This document shows positions 1-8,419 of a DNA stretch of 64,000 nucleotides, in pieces; within the stretch, counting starts at the first letter, position 1, and the number at the start of each line of letters is the position of its first letter. The notes beneath the pieces are model-generated. The model was not told the DNA's origin and searched no databases. It worked only from the letters and a program-made list of their open reading frames with translations. The translations under genes were made by a program, and so were the position numbers. Origin of the DNA: JALZEG01 sp046263255 (GTDB lineage: Bacteria; Actinomycetota; CADDZG01; WHSQ01); NCBI GenBank assembly GCA_046263255.1, contig JBHELD010000026.1, positions 27,316-91,315 of the forward strand, given 5' to 3'.

Positions 1-285
1 GTTCGTCGCGATCCGCGTGATCCACGCGCCGAGCTGGTAGCGGCCGTTGAACTTGCCGAGCGCCGTGTAGACGCGCAGGAACGTCTCCTGCGCGGCCTCC
101 TGCGCGTCCTCGGGCTTGCCGAGCATGCGCCGGCACACGCGCCGGACGCGTTCTTCGTGGCGTTCGTAGATGACCTGGTACGCACCCTTCTCCCCGCGCT
201 GGAACGCCAGCGCCATCTCCTTGTCGTCCGCGGAGGCGGGAGGAAGGTCCTCGACCAGCGAGTCGTCAGCGAAGGGAGCGGTCAT
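1..285 (-). CDS. ECF-type RNA polymerase sigma factor, N-terminal part (cut by window start)
   Basis: The first 95 codons of a sigma-70 family protein are visible, running off the left edge. The translation contains a region 2 signature: a DAQEAAQETFLRVYTAL segment of the kind that binds the -10 element and core polymerase, then GAWITRIATN as in ECF factors. The ATG at 283-285 is the first in-frame start, after a short charged leader. The upstream 175 bp down to the convergent-side neighbour hold no gene; there is a TCAGAC/GTCTGA inverted repeat just upstream of the start. Region 4 lies outside the window, so the ECF subgroup and any anti-sigma partner cannot be named. Confidence 0.85.
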   Translation of the reverse strand, partial: MTAPFADDSLVEDLPPASADDKEMALAFQRGEKGAYQVIYERHEERVRRVCRRMLGKPEDAQEAAQETFLRVYTALGKFNGRYQLGAWITRIATN

Positions 286-459
286 GCAGTCCTCATCTAC
301 GCCTCAGACTGACACCCGCGAGCGCCCGTCTGAATAGTCCAAAAGGACCAAATCCGGCGCGGCGTTCACCGCTGCCGCTCGGACCTGCCTTTCCTCATCA
401 ACCGATAACGCCGCCCCTGCGTTTTCGTTGCGCGCTCGCCGAGAAATCCGCCGGTCGCG

Positions 460-1593
460 TTACTCGGTCCGCAAGAGCGAGACGCCTTCGGTCCACGAGG
501 TGACGATCTTGCACGACGATTGGTTCCCGACGGGGCAGTGCTTCGCCTGGAAGAGGGCGCGCTTGGGATCGAGCAAGGCCGCGAACACGATGGACTCGTT
601 GTCGACCGACCACAGGACGCTCCCGGTCGCGCCCGACGTCGCGTCGACCGTCTCCGGCCGGGGGTCCTCCGGCGAGAACGTCACTATGCGCGTCGGCTCG
701 TCCTTCTTGTTCCCCTTCCGCGCCGCCGGCTTCAGACCGACCACGGCGGCGACGCGCGACGAGTCGTGCGCCCAGGCCCCCTCGAGAAGCTGGTAATCGC
801 CGACGTCCACGGCGATCCTCGCGTCGCCGAGCTCGCCGCCCTCGATCGAGATGAGCTCGGTCTTCTTCGCGTTCGTCTTCACGACCCATCGCCCGTCCGG
901 CGACGCGTCCCAGTACTGGCTCGCCGGCATCCCGAGCTCGTCCCGTTCGTCGTCCAGCGTGACGCTGATCGTCCTCGCGGGATCGTCGAAGTCGCTGACG
1001 AGGATCACGTCGCCGGCCCAGCCGAGGATCGAGTACCTGCCCGGGTCGAGGAGCTCGGACTCCTCCCCGGTAGACGCTTCGACGACGCCGATCCGGCTCT
1101 CGCCGGGGCAGCTCTCCCCCTGGCAGTCGCGCGGGTCAACGGGTCGCAGGAACGCGACGTGCGTGCCGCTCGGGTTCCATACCGGAGCCACGCCCGCGCC
1201 GTATTTGTCCTTCGCGTCGCTCTCCAGGTCGTACAGATGCAGCACCGGCTCCGCCGCGAAGTCGTCGTCGCCCGACTGTTTCGACGTTACGTAGGCGATC
1301 CAGTGCGATCCGGGAGAGGGGTAGACGCTCGGGCTCGGCACGACACCGGCGGGCTCCTCGGAGTCGTTCTGGAGGTTTCGGCGGATGAGCGAGGTGCCGC
1401 TGAGATACAGCACCTCGTCGGGGCCGCCCGCAAGCGTCGATGCCGCGTTCCCTCCGCCGGCGGTGGAACCGCCGGCGCCGTTGCCGCCGTCGTCGTCACC
1501 GCCCAGGAAGACGAACAGGACGACCGCGATCGCAACCGCCCCGACCAGCCCCGCCGCGATGAGGGCGACGAGCGATCGTTCGTTGAAGCGCAC
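460..1593 (-). CDS. Membrane-anchored beta-propeller (TolB/PD40-like) protein
   Basis: The 377-residue protein starts with GTG. One N-terminal transmembrane helix (about residues 9-30) is followed by a low-complexity Asp/Gly/Ser linker and then a domain outside the membrane. That domain carries repeated blades such as PSPGSHWIAYVTS, WNPSGTHVAFLRP and WDASPDGRWVVKT, the pattern of PD40/TolB-type beta-propellers that usually mediate protein contacts. No catalytic motif is visible. It lies 81 bp downstream of the M15 peptidase gene on the same strand and may share its transcript. The fold assignment is firm; the function is unknown. Confidence 0.7.
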   Translation of the reverse strand: MRFNERSLVALIAAGLVGAVAIAVVLFVFLGGDDDGGNGAGGSTAGGGNAASTLAGGPDEVLYLSGTSLIRRNLQNDSEEPAGVVPSPSVYPSPGSHWIAYVTSKQSGDDDFAAEPVLHLYDLESDAKDKYGAGVAPVWNPSGTHVAFLRPVDPRDCQGESCPGESRIGVVEASTGEESELLDPGRYSILGWAGDVILVSDFDDPARTISVTLDDERDELGMPASQYWDASPDGRWVVKTNAKKTELISIEGGELGDARIAVDVGDYQLLEGAWAHDSSRVAAVVGLKPAARKGNKKDEPTRIVTFSPEDPRPETVDATSGATGSVLWSVDNESIVFAALLDPKRALFQAKHCPVGNQSSCKIVTSWTEGVSLLRTE

Positions 1594-1674
1594 TTGGGGG
1601 ACACCACCTTCGGTCTCGACCGACTCCAGGGGAGGTCGGCCACCATAGCGGCCTTCCGAAGCAACGGCAGACGC

Positions 1675-2652
1675 CTAGTCGAGCCCCAGGAGGTCGTCGT
1701 TCTCGCCGGCGTCCTCGAACGCCTCGACCTCGGTCGAGTCGGGCACGACCGAGCCGGCGCCCGGCAGAGCCCCGGCGACCGCGCGCAGAACCGTTGCACC
1801 GAGGCGCGCGATCGTCTTCTGCCGGCGCGTGACGGTCTCGCCCCAGCAGGGGAGCCCGTCGTCGGCGAGGTGACGCCCCCGGGCGTCGCTCTTCGGCCAC
1901 CACCAGAACCGCGTAGTGCCGGAAGCGGCGTTCTCGACGCGGATGTCGAGGTGGTTGTGGGTCAACGAGCTGTAGCAGCCGACTCCCGAGAACTGGCTCG
2001 TCATCGACAGCTCTCGCGCCGTGCGGTTGTCGGTCTCGGCGACGCGGCTGTCCGCCGCGGTCCCGTACATGTGCTGCGACGTCCCCGCGCCTCCGATGCA
2101 GTCGTTGTAAGCGACGCTGCGGAAGCCCGAGTTGATGCCGATCGGGTGACTCCCTGTCTTCGCGCGCAGCGCTTCCAATCTCCACATGAGACGCCGGACG
2201 TTCCTCTTCACGACGACGGGAGCGACCGCGCCTCCTCCGAACGTGCCCGCATACGCGTTGGCCTTCGCCGAGCATCCCGGGTTGCGGTTCTGCACGAACT
2301 CCGACCAGTCGAAATGGACCGTCGACCCGTCGCCGTCCTCGAGCGCGTTCAGCTTCTCGAGCACTCCGGGGCCCGCCACCCCGTCGGCCTTCATCTCGTG
2401 GAACCGCTCGAACGCCTTCACGGCGCGTGCCGTCTTGCGGCCGAAGACGCCGTCGATCCCCATCTCGGTCTGGTCGTCGCGCGGGAACCACCCCGCGACG
2501 CGGACCTGCAGCGCACGGACGTCCGGCCCCTCGTCGCCCGGCTTCAGCGTCCTCGTGAAGTCGTACGCGAGCGCGGCGGAAGGCGCCAGCAACGAGGCCG
2601 CGAGCGCCATCGCAAGCGGCGCGAGAAGGCGTCGGAAGAGGGGCGTTCCCAT
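1675..2652 (-). CDS. Secreted peptidoglycan-binding M15-family peptidase
   Basis: The 325-residue protein has a clear signal peptide (residues 1-29, ending in AALA). A PG_binding_1-type domain follows at about 36-100 (KPGDEGPDVRALQ, then DGVFGRKTARAVKAF). The C-terminal region fits the M15 D-Ala-D-Ala carboxypeptidase fold: SGFRS near 175, SQHMYGTAAD with candidate zinc ligands His194 and Asp201, and HNHLDIRV with His234. It probably trims peptidoglycan stem peptides outside the cell. Length and domain order are usual for actinobacterial cell-wall hydrolases. Cys residues near 127, 185 and 226 might form disulfides. Confidence 0.8.
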   Translation of the reverse strand: MGTPLFRRLLAPLAMALAASLLAPSAALAYDFTRTLKPGDEGPDVRALQVRVAGWFPRDDQTEMGIDGVFGRKTARAVKAFERFHEMKADGVAGPGVLEKLNALEDGDGSTVHFDWSEFVQNRNPGCSAKANAYAGTFGGGAVAPVVVKRNVRRLMWRLEALRAKTGSHPIGINSGFRSVAYNDCIGGAGTSQHMYGTAADSRVAETDNRTARELSMTSQFSGVGCYSSLTHNHLDIRVENAASGTTRFWWWPKSDARGRHLADDGLPCWGETVTRRQKTIARLGATVLRAVAGALPGAGSVVPDSTEVEAFEDAGENDDLLGLD

Positions 2653-2761
2653 ACAGCAGAGATCGGCGGCCGCGCCGGGCGACCTTGAATCACAAGAACC
2701 TCCCGGCCGGGGCTAAAAAACCCTCCTCCGGGGGGTCAACCGCCCGGCGTATCATCCCTGC

Positions 2762-3427
2762 ATGGCTTCCGGGCAGCCCATCCGCGTCGCGCTCGTCGAC
2801 GACCACGACCTCCTGCGCAGGGGGATCAAGACGATGCTCGAGACCGAGGCCGACATAGAGGTCGTCGGAGAGGGGTCGGACGGGACCGAGGCCCTCGGCC
2901 TGGTCGAGCAGCACCTTCCCGACGTCGTCCTCGTCGACGTCATCATGCCGACGAAGGACGGCATCGAGGCGACGCGGGAGATCAAGGACGCCTTTCCGAA
3001 CGTCGGCGTGGTCGTGCTCTCCGGCCACGACGAGCAGCGGTTCGTCTTCGACGCGCTGAAGGCCGGCGCGTCGGGATACCTGCTCAAGACGGCCGACCTC
3101 GAGCAGGTGATCCTCACGGTCCGCGCCGTCGCCAAGGGCGAGGCTCTGATCGATCCCAACCTCGCGACGCAGGTCCTCACCCAGTTCCAGAGCTACCAGG
3201 AAGAAGAGGTCGCAGACGTCTACCAGCCGCTGACGCCCCGCGAGCGCGAGATCCTCCAGCTGATGAGCGAGGGGCTCCCGAACAAGACGATCGCGAGCCG
3301 GCTCTCGATCTCCGAGCGGACGGTCACCACGCACGTTGCGAACATCTACGCCAAGCTCCACGTGAACAACCGCGTGTCGGCGATCCAGGAAGCGATGCGC
3401 CGGCGCATCCTCGACTACAACCCCTGA
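2762..3427 (+). CDS. NarL/FixJ-type response regulator (LuxR HTH output)
   Basis: The 221-residue protein has an N-terminal receiver domain (acidic pocket VDDHD at 12-16, phosphoacceptor Asp59 in LVDVIMP, conserved Lys in LLKTAD near 107). A C-terminal LuxR-type helix-turn-helix follows (LTPREREILQLMSEG, then the recognition region ISERTVTTHVANIYAKL). It should be a phosphorylation-controlled DNA-binding regulator. No histidine kinase sits next to it, so it is an orphan here. Its stop lies 10 bp before the selA start, suggesting co-transcription, though a link to selenium is only positional. Confidence 0.9.
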   Translation: MASGQPIRVALVDDHDLLRRGIKTMLETEADIEVVGEGSDGTEALGLVEQHLPDVVLVDVIMPTKDGIEATREIKDAFPNVGVVVLSGHDEQRFVFDALKAGASGYLLKTADLEQVILTVRAVAKGEALIDPNLATQVLTQFQSYQEEEVADVYQPLTPREREILQLMSEGLPNKTIASRLSISERTVTTHVANIYAKLHVNNRVSAIQEAMRRRILDYNP

Positions 3428-3437
3428 CGCCGCTGCG

Positions 3438-4817
3438 ATGAGCGGCTCCGGCGAACTGAACGAGCGCATGCGGGCGCTGCCCTCGATCGACCGCGTGATG
3501 GGGCTCCTCGACGACCTGCCGCCGCGCGCCGCGGCGTCGCTGGCACGTCGCGCCGTCGAGGCCGCGCGCCGGCACATGAAAGAGGAGGGGGCCGAAGCGC
3601 CCCCGGCCGAAGAGCTCGCCGCTTCCGCCCGGCGGCTCGCGGAGGACGACCGGCTGGCGCGACTGATCCCGGTGATCAACGCGACGGGAGTACTCGTCCA
3701 CACGAACCTCGGGCGCGTCCCGCTGGGAGCGGAGCAGCTCGACGCGGTGACCGCGGTGGCGGGTGGCTACTCGAACCTCGAGTACGACCTCCGCGGGGGC
3801 CGGCGCGGGAGCAGGTACGCGCACGCGCGTGCGCTCGTCGCGGACCTCTCGGGGGCGGAGGACGCGCTCGTCGTGAACAACTGCGCGGCCGCCGTCCTGC
3901 TCGTCCTGTCGACGCTGTGCGCGGGACGCGACGTCCTGATCAGCAGGGGCGAGCTCGTCGAGATCGGCGGCGAGTTCCGCATACCCGACGTCATGGCGGC
4001 TTCGGGGGCGTGCCTGGTCGAGGTCGGGACGACGAACCGCACCCACCTCGCCGACTTCGAGAGGGCGATCACCCCGGCCACCGCGGCGATCCTGAAGGTC
4101 CACCCCTCGAACTACCGGATGGTCGGGTTCACCGCGTCCGTAGCCGAACGCGATCTCGGGCGGCTCGCCCGCGGCCGGGGGTTGACGTTCGTTCACGACC
4201 TGGGATCGGGGCTCGTAGCGGACCCGCCGTGGGGCGCACGCGACGAGCCGCTCGTACCGGAGGCGGTCGCCGAGGGCGCGGACCTCGTCACTTTCTCGGG
4301 GGACAAGCTCCTCGGAGGCCCGCAGGCGGGCGTGATCGCGGGCCGGGCCGACCTGGTGCAGCGTCTGGCGAAGAACCCGCTCCTGCGGGCGCTGCGAGTC
4401 GACAAGATGACGCTCGCGGCGCTGCAGGCCACTCTGCTCGCGTACCTCGAGGGCCGCGCTGGCTCCCTGCCGCTGTGGGAGCTCGCGGGCGCGGCCCCCG
4501 AGACGCTGGAGGAGCGGGCGCGGGCGATCGCGTCGGCGCTCGAGGGCCGGGCGCCCCGGGGGGTGAAGCTCGAGGCCGTGCCGACGCGGGCGGTCACCGG
4601 CGGCGGCTCGCTGCCGGGTGCCGACTTCGCCTCCTGGGCGGTCGCGGTGCGGCACCCGGAGAGGGGGCCGCAGGACCTCGCGGCCCGGTTGCGGCGGGGC
4701 CGCATGCCGGTGGTGGGGAGGATCGACGACGACGTGCTGCTGCTCGATCTGAGGGCCGTGCCGCGGGAGGACGACCACCTGCTGACGGAGGCGCTCGCGG
4801 GGGCGCTGGCCTACTAA
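3438..4817 (+). CDS. selA: L-seryl-tRNA(Sec) selenium transferase
   Basis: SelA is a PLP enzyme that converts seryl-tRNA(Sec) to selenocysteyl-tRNA(Sec) with selenophosphate. The 459 residues match the family's usual length. The N-terminal domain starts with LPSIDRVM; the PLP core has INATGVLVHTNLGRVPL, EVGTTNRTHLADF and VTFSGDKLLGGPQAG, where Lys290 is the expected Schiff-base lysine. The ATG at 3438 follows the regulator gene closely. selB lies 3.6 kb downstream with unrelated genes between them; selC and selD are absent from the window. Together with selB it is good evidence that the organism decodes UGA as selenocysteine. Confidence 0.96.
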   Translation: MSGSGELNERMRALPSIDRVMGLLDDLPPRAAASLARRAVEAARRHMKEEGAEAPPAEELAASARRLAEDDRLARLIPVINATGVLVHTNLGRVPLGAEQLDAVTAVAGGYSNLEYDLRGGRRGSRYAHARALVADLSGAEDALVVNNCAAAVLLVLSTLCAGRDVLISRGELVEIGGEFRIPDVMAASGACLVEVGTTNRTHLADFERAITPATAAILKVHPSNYRMVGFTASVAERDLGRLARGRGLTFVHDLGSGLVADPPWGARDEPLVPEAVAEGADLVTFSGDKLLGGPQAGVIAGRADLVQRLAKNPLLRALRVDKMTLAALQATLLAYLEGRAGSLPLWELAGAAPETLEERARAIASALEGRAPRGVKLEAVPTRAVTGGGSLPGADFASWAVAVRHPERGPQDLAARLRRGRMPVVGRIDDDVLLLDLRAVPREDDHLLTEALAGALAY

Positions 4818-5037
4818 CCCCGCCGAACGCCGCCGTTTCGGTGACGCTACGCAACGGGCCAATCGCGCCTCGCGACCGAGCGTCCGGGTGTTTCTAGAAG
4901 GAAATTCAGTTTCCTGGAAGGTTTGGGCAGAACGAGCAGGATTTCGGTTGGTTTGCCCCGAAATCGTCCCGCTGGCGAGGAATGCCCTTGCTCCGCTTTC
5001 GCGGAAGCGGTCGTCGTGAACAAAGAAGGAGGGCGGG

Positions 5038-5841
5038 ATGAAGGAAGCCACACGAACGGCTTCTACCGTGCTGCTGGCGTTTGTCGCAGCGGTGACACTC
5101 TTCGTTGCCTACTCGATCGGGAACATCGCCCAGGCAACGCACCAGCCGGCAGACAAGGTAGCTGCGACGGGTGACGACCTCGAGCACGTCACGGACGACA
5201 CGGTCGTGCTGAGCGAGACGATGCGCGTCTCGAGCCCCGCCGACCTGATTCTCCAGGTGACGGCCGAGTGCTCGATCCTGACCCAGCTCGTCACCGGCCC
5301 GTCGGGCACGGGCGGCGCCAGCGATTCGGCATTCGCGTTCGGATCGGTTCGGTTCCACATCGAGATCGACGGCGTGCGCGTACCGGTCGCCTTCAACGAC
5401 ACGCCGGGGACGCCAGGTCAGGACGACGACGAGGACGACCTGACCGTGGATGGCAACGAGACCGGAGAGGTCACGTTCTGCAACCGCGCTTACCAGCGGA
5501 CGGTGACGGACGGCGAAGACGCGCCCGACGGCATCGACAAGGAAGAGGATTTCATCCGGACGCGCACGGCAAACGCGTTCAACTGGTTCGCGCTGGACGC
5601 GGGAGAGACCTACGACGTCGACGGCGACAACGTGATCAACATCGAGGTGATTGCGGACTACGACACCAGGACGAACGGCGAAGCCATGGCCAACGCGTTC
5701 GTCGGCAGCCGGACGCTGATCGTCGAGCCGGTCCACGCCGCGAACGACGAGTCGGTCGGGCCCGGCCCGGTCGAGTCCGGGAGTCCTGCTCCGGCACCAT
5801 CCGGAAGCTGCACGCCCAAGGGCAACAGCGGCAAATGCTAG
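5038..5841 (+). CDS. Secreted protein of unknown function, probably well expressed
   Basis: The 267-residue product has an N-terminal hydrophobic signal or anchor (about residues 9-31) and a largely beta-rich, acidic exported part. The C-terminus is a Pro/Ser/Gly tail with two Cys residues (SGSCTPKGNSGKC). I recognise no family. The gene has a strong ribosome binding site (GGAGGG, 5-10 bases before ATG) and a near-ideal hairpin terminator directly behind it. The 220 bp leader contains two hairpins, at 4899-4915 and 4940-4965. This arrangement suggests an abundant single-gene transcript. A cell-surface or envelope role is inference from the export signal only. Confidence 0.7.
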   Translation: MKEATRTASTVLLAFVAAVTLFVAYSIGNIAQATHQPADKVAATGDDLEHVTDDTVVLSETMRVSSPADLILQVTAECSILTQLVTGPSGTGGASDSAFAFGSVRFHIEIDGVRVPVAFNDTPGTPGQDDDEDDLTVDGNETGEVTFCNRAYQRTVTDGEDAPDGIDKEEDFIRTRTANAFNWFALDAGETYDVDGDNVINIEVIADYDTRTNGEAMANAFVGSRTLIVEPVHAANDESVGPGPVESGSPAPAPSGSCTPKGNSGKC

Positions 5842-5870
5842 CAACCGCTGATTAGCCCAAAGCTGTAAAC

Positions 5871-5910
5871 GAAAGGAGCGGCCGGGGGCGACGGCCGCTC
5901 CTTTCTATTT
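5871..5910 (+). terminator. Intrinsic terminator behind the 5038-5841 gene
   Basis: A perfect 13-bp stem (5871-5883 with 5893-5905, GAAAGGAGCGGCC and its complement) closes a 9-base loop and is followed by TATTT. It sits 29 bp after the stop codon. The symmetric stem could also stop the opposite strand. Confidence 0.85.
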
Positions 5911-6022
5911 GCCCGGACGACGGCCGCAGGGGCCGTGGGGTTCGCTTCGGCGGGGGCACCGGCAGGGGAGGGGAGGCGTTGCCACGTCCCGCTGGGGCCG
6001 TCGTCCGGATGGCGGCGTCTCT

Positions 6023-6592
6023 CTAGGCGTCTCCGTCGCCGGTCGTGAGGTCGGCGGGCTCGTCGTCCTCGTCGCCGGTCGAGTCGTCGGAGGTCGAGTC
6101 GTCGCCGGTCGAGTCGTCGCCGGTCGAGTCGTCGGAGGGATCGTCCGCCTCGACGTCGTGGGAGCCGTCACCGGCGCCGTCCTGCGACTGGTCGCCTTCG
6201 GCGGGGGCCGCCGCGGCCTCGGGCGCAGGCCGGAGCCGGATCTTCGTGACCTTCTCGTCCTCGAGCTTCATGCGGACGACCACAGCGCCGGCGACCAGGT
6301 CGTCGAGCGACCCGTTGCTCGGGCTCCCGTGGCCCTTGTTGCCCCGGTGACGGCCGCGGTGCTCCAGCTTCACCTGCGCGTCGCGGTCGACGGTGGCGAT
6401 CATCTCCTCGCCGTCGGCCACCTCCAGGACGAGGGCCGACGTGGCCGCGTCGAACGAGACCACCTCGCCGATCGGCTTCTTGCCGCCTCGCGGCCCGGCG
6501 TGCGGCGACCTCGCAGCCGCGGGGGCCGCGGCGCTACCGACGAGCGCTGCGAGGGAGAGTGCGATGACGGTTCGGGCGGTAAGACGGCGCAC
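6023..6592 (-). CDS. Secreted acidic repeat protein under riboswitch control
   Basis: The 189-residue protein starts with GTG and has a signal peptide (cleavage likely after PAAA/ARS near 28). A small domain follows (KPIGEVVSFDAATSALVLEVADG...), resembling DUF5666-like beta domains that repeat 'regulate-value' strands. The C-terminal third is extremely acidic: four copies of a DDST(G/S) pentapeptide encoded by 15-bp repeats. A GEMM-type riboswitch lies immediately upstream, so synthesis probably responds to a cyclic dinucleotide. Such riboswitches commonly precede surface, adhesion or matrix proteins; that role here is inference. Confidence 0.7.
   Translation of the reverse strand: MRRLTARTVIALSLAALVGSAAAPAAARSPHAGPRGGKKPIGEVVSFDAATSALVLEVADGEEMIATVDRDAQVKLEHRGRHRGNKGHGSPSNGSLDDLVAGAVVVRMKLEDEKVTKIRLRPAPEAAAAPAEGDQSQDGAGDGSHDVEADDPSDDSTGDDSTGDDSTSDDSTGDEDDEPADLTTGDGDA
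6077..6136 (-). repeat. Four tandem 15-bp repeats in the acidic-tail coding region
   Basis: Four in-frame 15-bp units, consensus ggtcgagtcgtcgcc on the plus strand, start at 6077, 6092, 6107 and 6122. The outer two units end in gga instead of gcc. They encode the DDSTG/DDSTS pentapeptides of the secreted protein. Such repeats can vary in number by slippage without breaking the frame. Confidence 0.9.
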
Positions 6593-6608
6593 GGAAAGAC
6601 GACCTCCT

Positions 6609-6690
6609 CCATTCGGCGGCTGGGCTGCCTCTCGTGCCGAGAGGCCCCTGGCTTTGCGTCCCGGCCTCGCGGCCGGTTTGCGGTCTCGTG
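6609..6690 (-). ncRNA. GEMM-type (cyclic di-GMP-I-like) riboswitch
   Basis: Read on the minus strand, the leader contains the hallmark GEMM elements in order. GCAAACC lies at 6675-6681. A 6-bp GC hairpin capped by a GCGA (GNRA) tetraloop follows, then GGGACGCAAAGCCA, a second long hairpin (GCCTCTCG/CGAGAGGC) and AGCCC...GCCGCCGAATGG. This is the layout of the Vibrio Vc2 c-di-GMP-I aptamer. The 3' end abuts the AGGAGG ribosome binding site of the gene starting at 6592, which suggests control of translation initiation. Whether the ligand is c-di-GMP or c-GMP-AMP cannot be decided by eye. Confidence 0.8.
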
Positions 6691-6774
6691 GAGGCGGGTG
6701 CCTCCGCTCCCTCTATCGGCAGAACGCGTCTGGTCCTAAAGAACTAGTCACGTGGATCTTTCGCGTCCTCGAGG

Positions 6775-7467
6775 CTAGGCGTCCTGCAGCTCCCGGATGA
6801 TCGAGACGCGGTTCTTGTGCGCGCGCTCGTATGCCTCGACCGCGCCCGCGAGCTCCGGCGACGAAGCGACGCGCTCCTTGATCTCGTCGACCGTCATGTC
6901 GTCGTAGCCCGGCCACGGCTCCACGGCGTCGAGGACGATCTCCTCCGCCGGCACGCTCGCGCGGACGGCGGCTGCCACCAGCGACGGGATCTGCGCGCGC
7001 AGGTCCGCGAGCATCGTCTCCTCCTCGGCCCGGATCTCCGATGCCAGCCGAGCGGTGACGTCGTCGCCGAGCGCGCGCGCCATGTGCTCGATCGCGTCGT
7101 ACTGCGCGATCTCGAGGGCCTCGGTCACGATCTCGTCGCGGACGTTCTTCAGCGCCTTCTCCTCGGCGTTGAATGCGCCGCGCACCATGTCGATCGGCGC
7201 CTTCGCCATCGCGAGGGTGTTGGTGAAGAACGAGTGCGCGAGGGCGACCCCGGCCTCGAGCGGGTTCCTCGTCGCGCCGAGCTGGTCGAGCCTCCGCTGC
7301 ACGCGCTCGGCGTGATTGCGCGTCTCGTCGATGTGCGCGTCCAGCCGGTCGCGATACGGCCCCTCCGGCGCGATGCGGATGTGGGCCTCGAGCGTCTGGA
7401 TCAGCGCGAGCTCGTTGGCATGAGCCTCGCTCAACAGCTTCACGACGTTCCTCTCGTGGTGCGACAT
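6775..7467 (-). CDS. Ferritin-like DUF892/YciF-type helical protein
   Basis: The 230-residue, fully helical protein begins MSHHERNVVKLLSEAHANELALIQTL. Helices carrying the Glu and His positions of a four-helix ferritin-like bundle follow (ETRNHAERVQRRLDQLG, EIVTEALEIAQYDAIEHMARAL). This fits the DUF892/YciE-YciF group, which is linked to stress in other bacteria. A second acidic helical segment fills the C-terminus (DDMTVDEIKERVASSPELAGA). An AGGGAGG ribosome binding site precedes the ATG at 7465-7467. It lies 26 bp after the HAD gene on the same strand and is probably co-transcribed. Iron binding is not proven. Confidence 0.7.
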   Translation of the reverse strand: MSHHERNVVKLLSEAHANELALIQTLEAHIRIAPEGPYRDRLDAHIDETRNHAERVQRRLDQLGATRNPLEAGVALAHSFFTNTLAMAKAPIDMVRGAFNAEEKALKNVRDEIVTEALEIAQYDAIEHMARALGDDVTARLASEIRAEEETMLADLRAQIPSLVAAAVRASVPAEEIVLDAVEPWPGYDDMTVDEIKERVASSPELAGAVEAYERAHKNRVSIIRELQDA

Positions 7468-7493
7468 GCGACCCCTCCCTTTCTCCCTCGTCT

Positions 7494-8150
7494 CTAAGCC
7501 CATGGTGTGTCGTCGAGCCTTCTGCGGACCTCCTCGACCGACTCGAAGACCGCGGCCGCGCCGTGCTCCTCGAGCTCGTTCCGTGCGAAACCTCCGGTGA
7601 GGACGCCGACCGTCTCGATGCCGGCGCGCCGCGCCGCCTCGCAGTCCCAGACCGAGTCGCCGACCATCACGGCCTCTCTCCTGTTCGCCTTCGCCAGCGC
7701 CGCCGCGACGAGGTCCGGCTCGGGCTTCGTCGCGTCCACGTCGGCCGAGGTCGTCCATCCGTCGACGGCATCCCGAACCCGGAGCAGGTCGAGGTAACGG
7801 TCGACCTCCTCCTCCTTCGCCGAGGACGCGAGCACCACCATGTGCCCGCGCTCCTTCAGGTCCCGGACCAGCTCGGCGGCACCGTCCACCGGCACGACCT
7901 CGTCGATCAGCTCGGCGTACAGCTTCTTCTCGGCCGCGCGGATGTCGTCACCGAGGCGTTCCTCGACCTGCTCGCCCGTCAACACCGCTACGAGCCGATC
8001 GCCGCCCATGCCGACGTGCCTGTGGATCCTCCACACCGGCACGATCACGTCGTAGCTGCGGAACGCCCGGTACCAGGCGACTGAGTGGTGGTAGTTCGAG
8101 TCGACGAGCGTCCCGTCGACGTCGAGGGTCGCCGCGATCGAGCGGCTCAA
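7494..8150 (-). CDS. HAD-superfamily phosphatase (phosphoglycolate phosphatase-like)
   Basis: The 218-residue protein shows all four HAD motifs: LDVDGTLVDS near the N-terminus (nucleophile and acid/base Asp), VLASSAKEEE (motif II Ser), DATKPEPD (motif III Lys) and MVGDSVWDCEAARRAG (motif IV). The helical cap after motif I places it with phosphoglycolate phosphatase/beta-phosphoglucomutase-like enzymes. The substrate is not predictable. Its TTG start overlaps the stop of the small upstream gene in TTGA, a typical sign of translational coupling. Confidence 0.85.
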   Translation of the reverse strand: MSRSIAATLDVDGTLVDSNYHHSVAWYRAFRSYDVIVPVWRIHRHVGMGGDRLVAVLTGEQVEERLGDDIRAAEKKLYAELIDEVVPVDGAAELVRDLKERGHMVVLASSAKEEEVDRYLDLLRVRDAVDGWTTSADVDATKPEPDLVAAALAKANRREAVMVGDSVWDCEAARRAGIETVGVLTGGFARNELEEHGAAAVFESVEEVRRRLDDTPWA

Positions 8151-8347
8151 TCCTGCGTCCCCGTCGTGCCGGCGTCGTGGCGGTCGACGTCCTGCTCCGG
8201 GACCGGCTCCTCCGACGGAGCGGGCCCCGGCCCCCGCGGCGCGGGGCCGGGCTCGGGCGACGCGGGCCCGGGATCGGTCACCGGCTCCCGCGGTTGCGGT
8301 CGTGCGGGCATGTGCGCCCCGGGGCGCGTGAGCTCGAGCGTCGGCAT
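8147..8347 (-). CDS. Small Pro-rich protein of unknown function
   Basis: A 66-codon ORF with an AAGGA ribosome binding site 8 bases before its ATG. The product begins MPTLELTRPGAHMPARP and is then dominated by Pro, Gly, Ala and Glu, so it is probably disordered. It shares a TTGA stop-start overlap with the HAD phosphatase gene. A real coupling is the main argument that it is translated. I recognise no family. Confidence 0.45.
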   Translation of the reverse strand: MPTLELTRPGAHMPARPQPREPVTDPGPASPEPGPAPRGPGPAPSEEPVPEQDVDRHDAGTTGTQD

Positions 8348-8419
8348 CGTTGCGATCCTTCTCGTCGGAGGCGTTAGCTCGTCCTTACCCCGGATCCCCC
8401 ACGCCTTATCGTCCGGGGG

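Noticed and set aside
4899..4915. A stem with loop ATTCAGT looked like a UCA anticodon arm
   Set aside because: No acceptor or T-arm pairing surrounds it; it is a plain hairpin in the leader.
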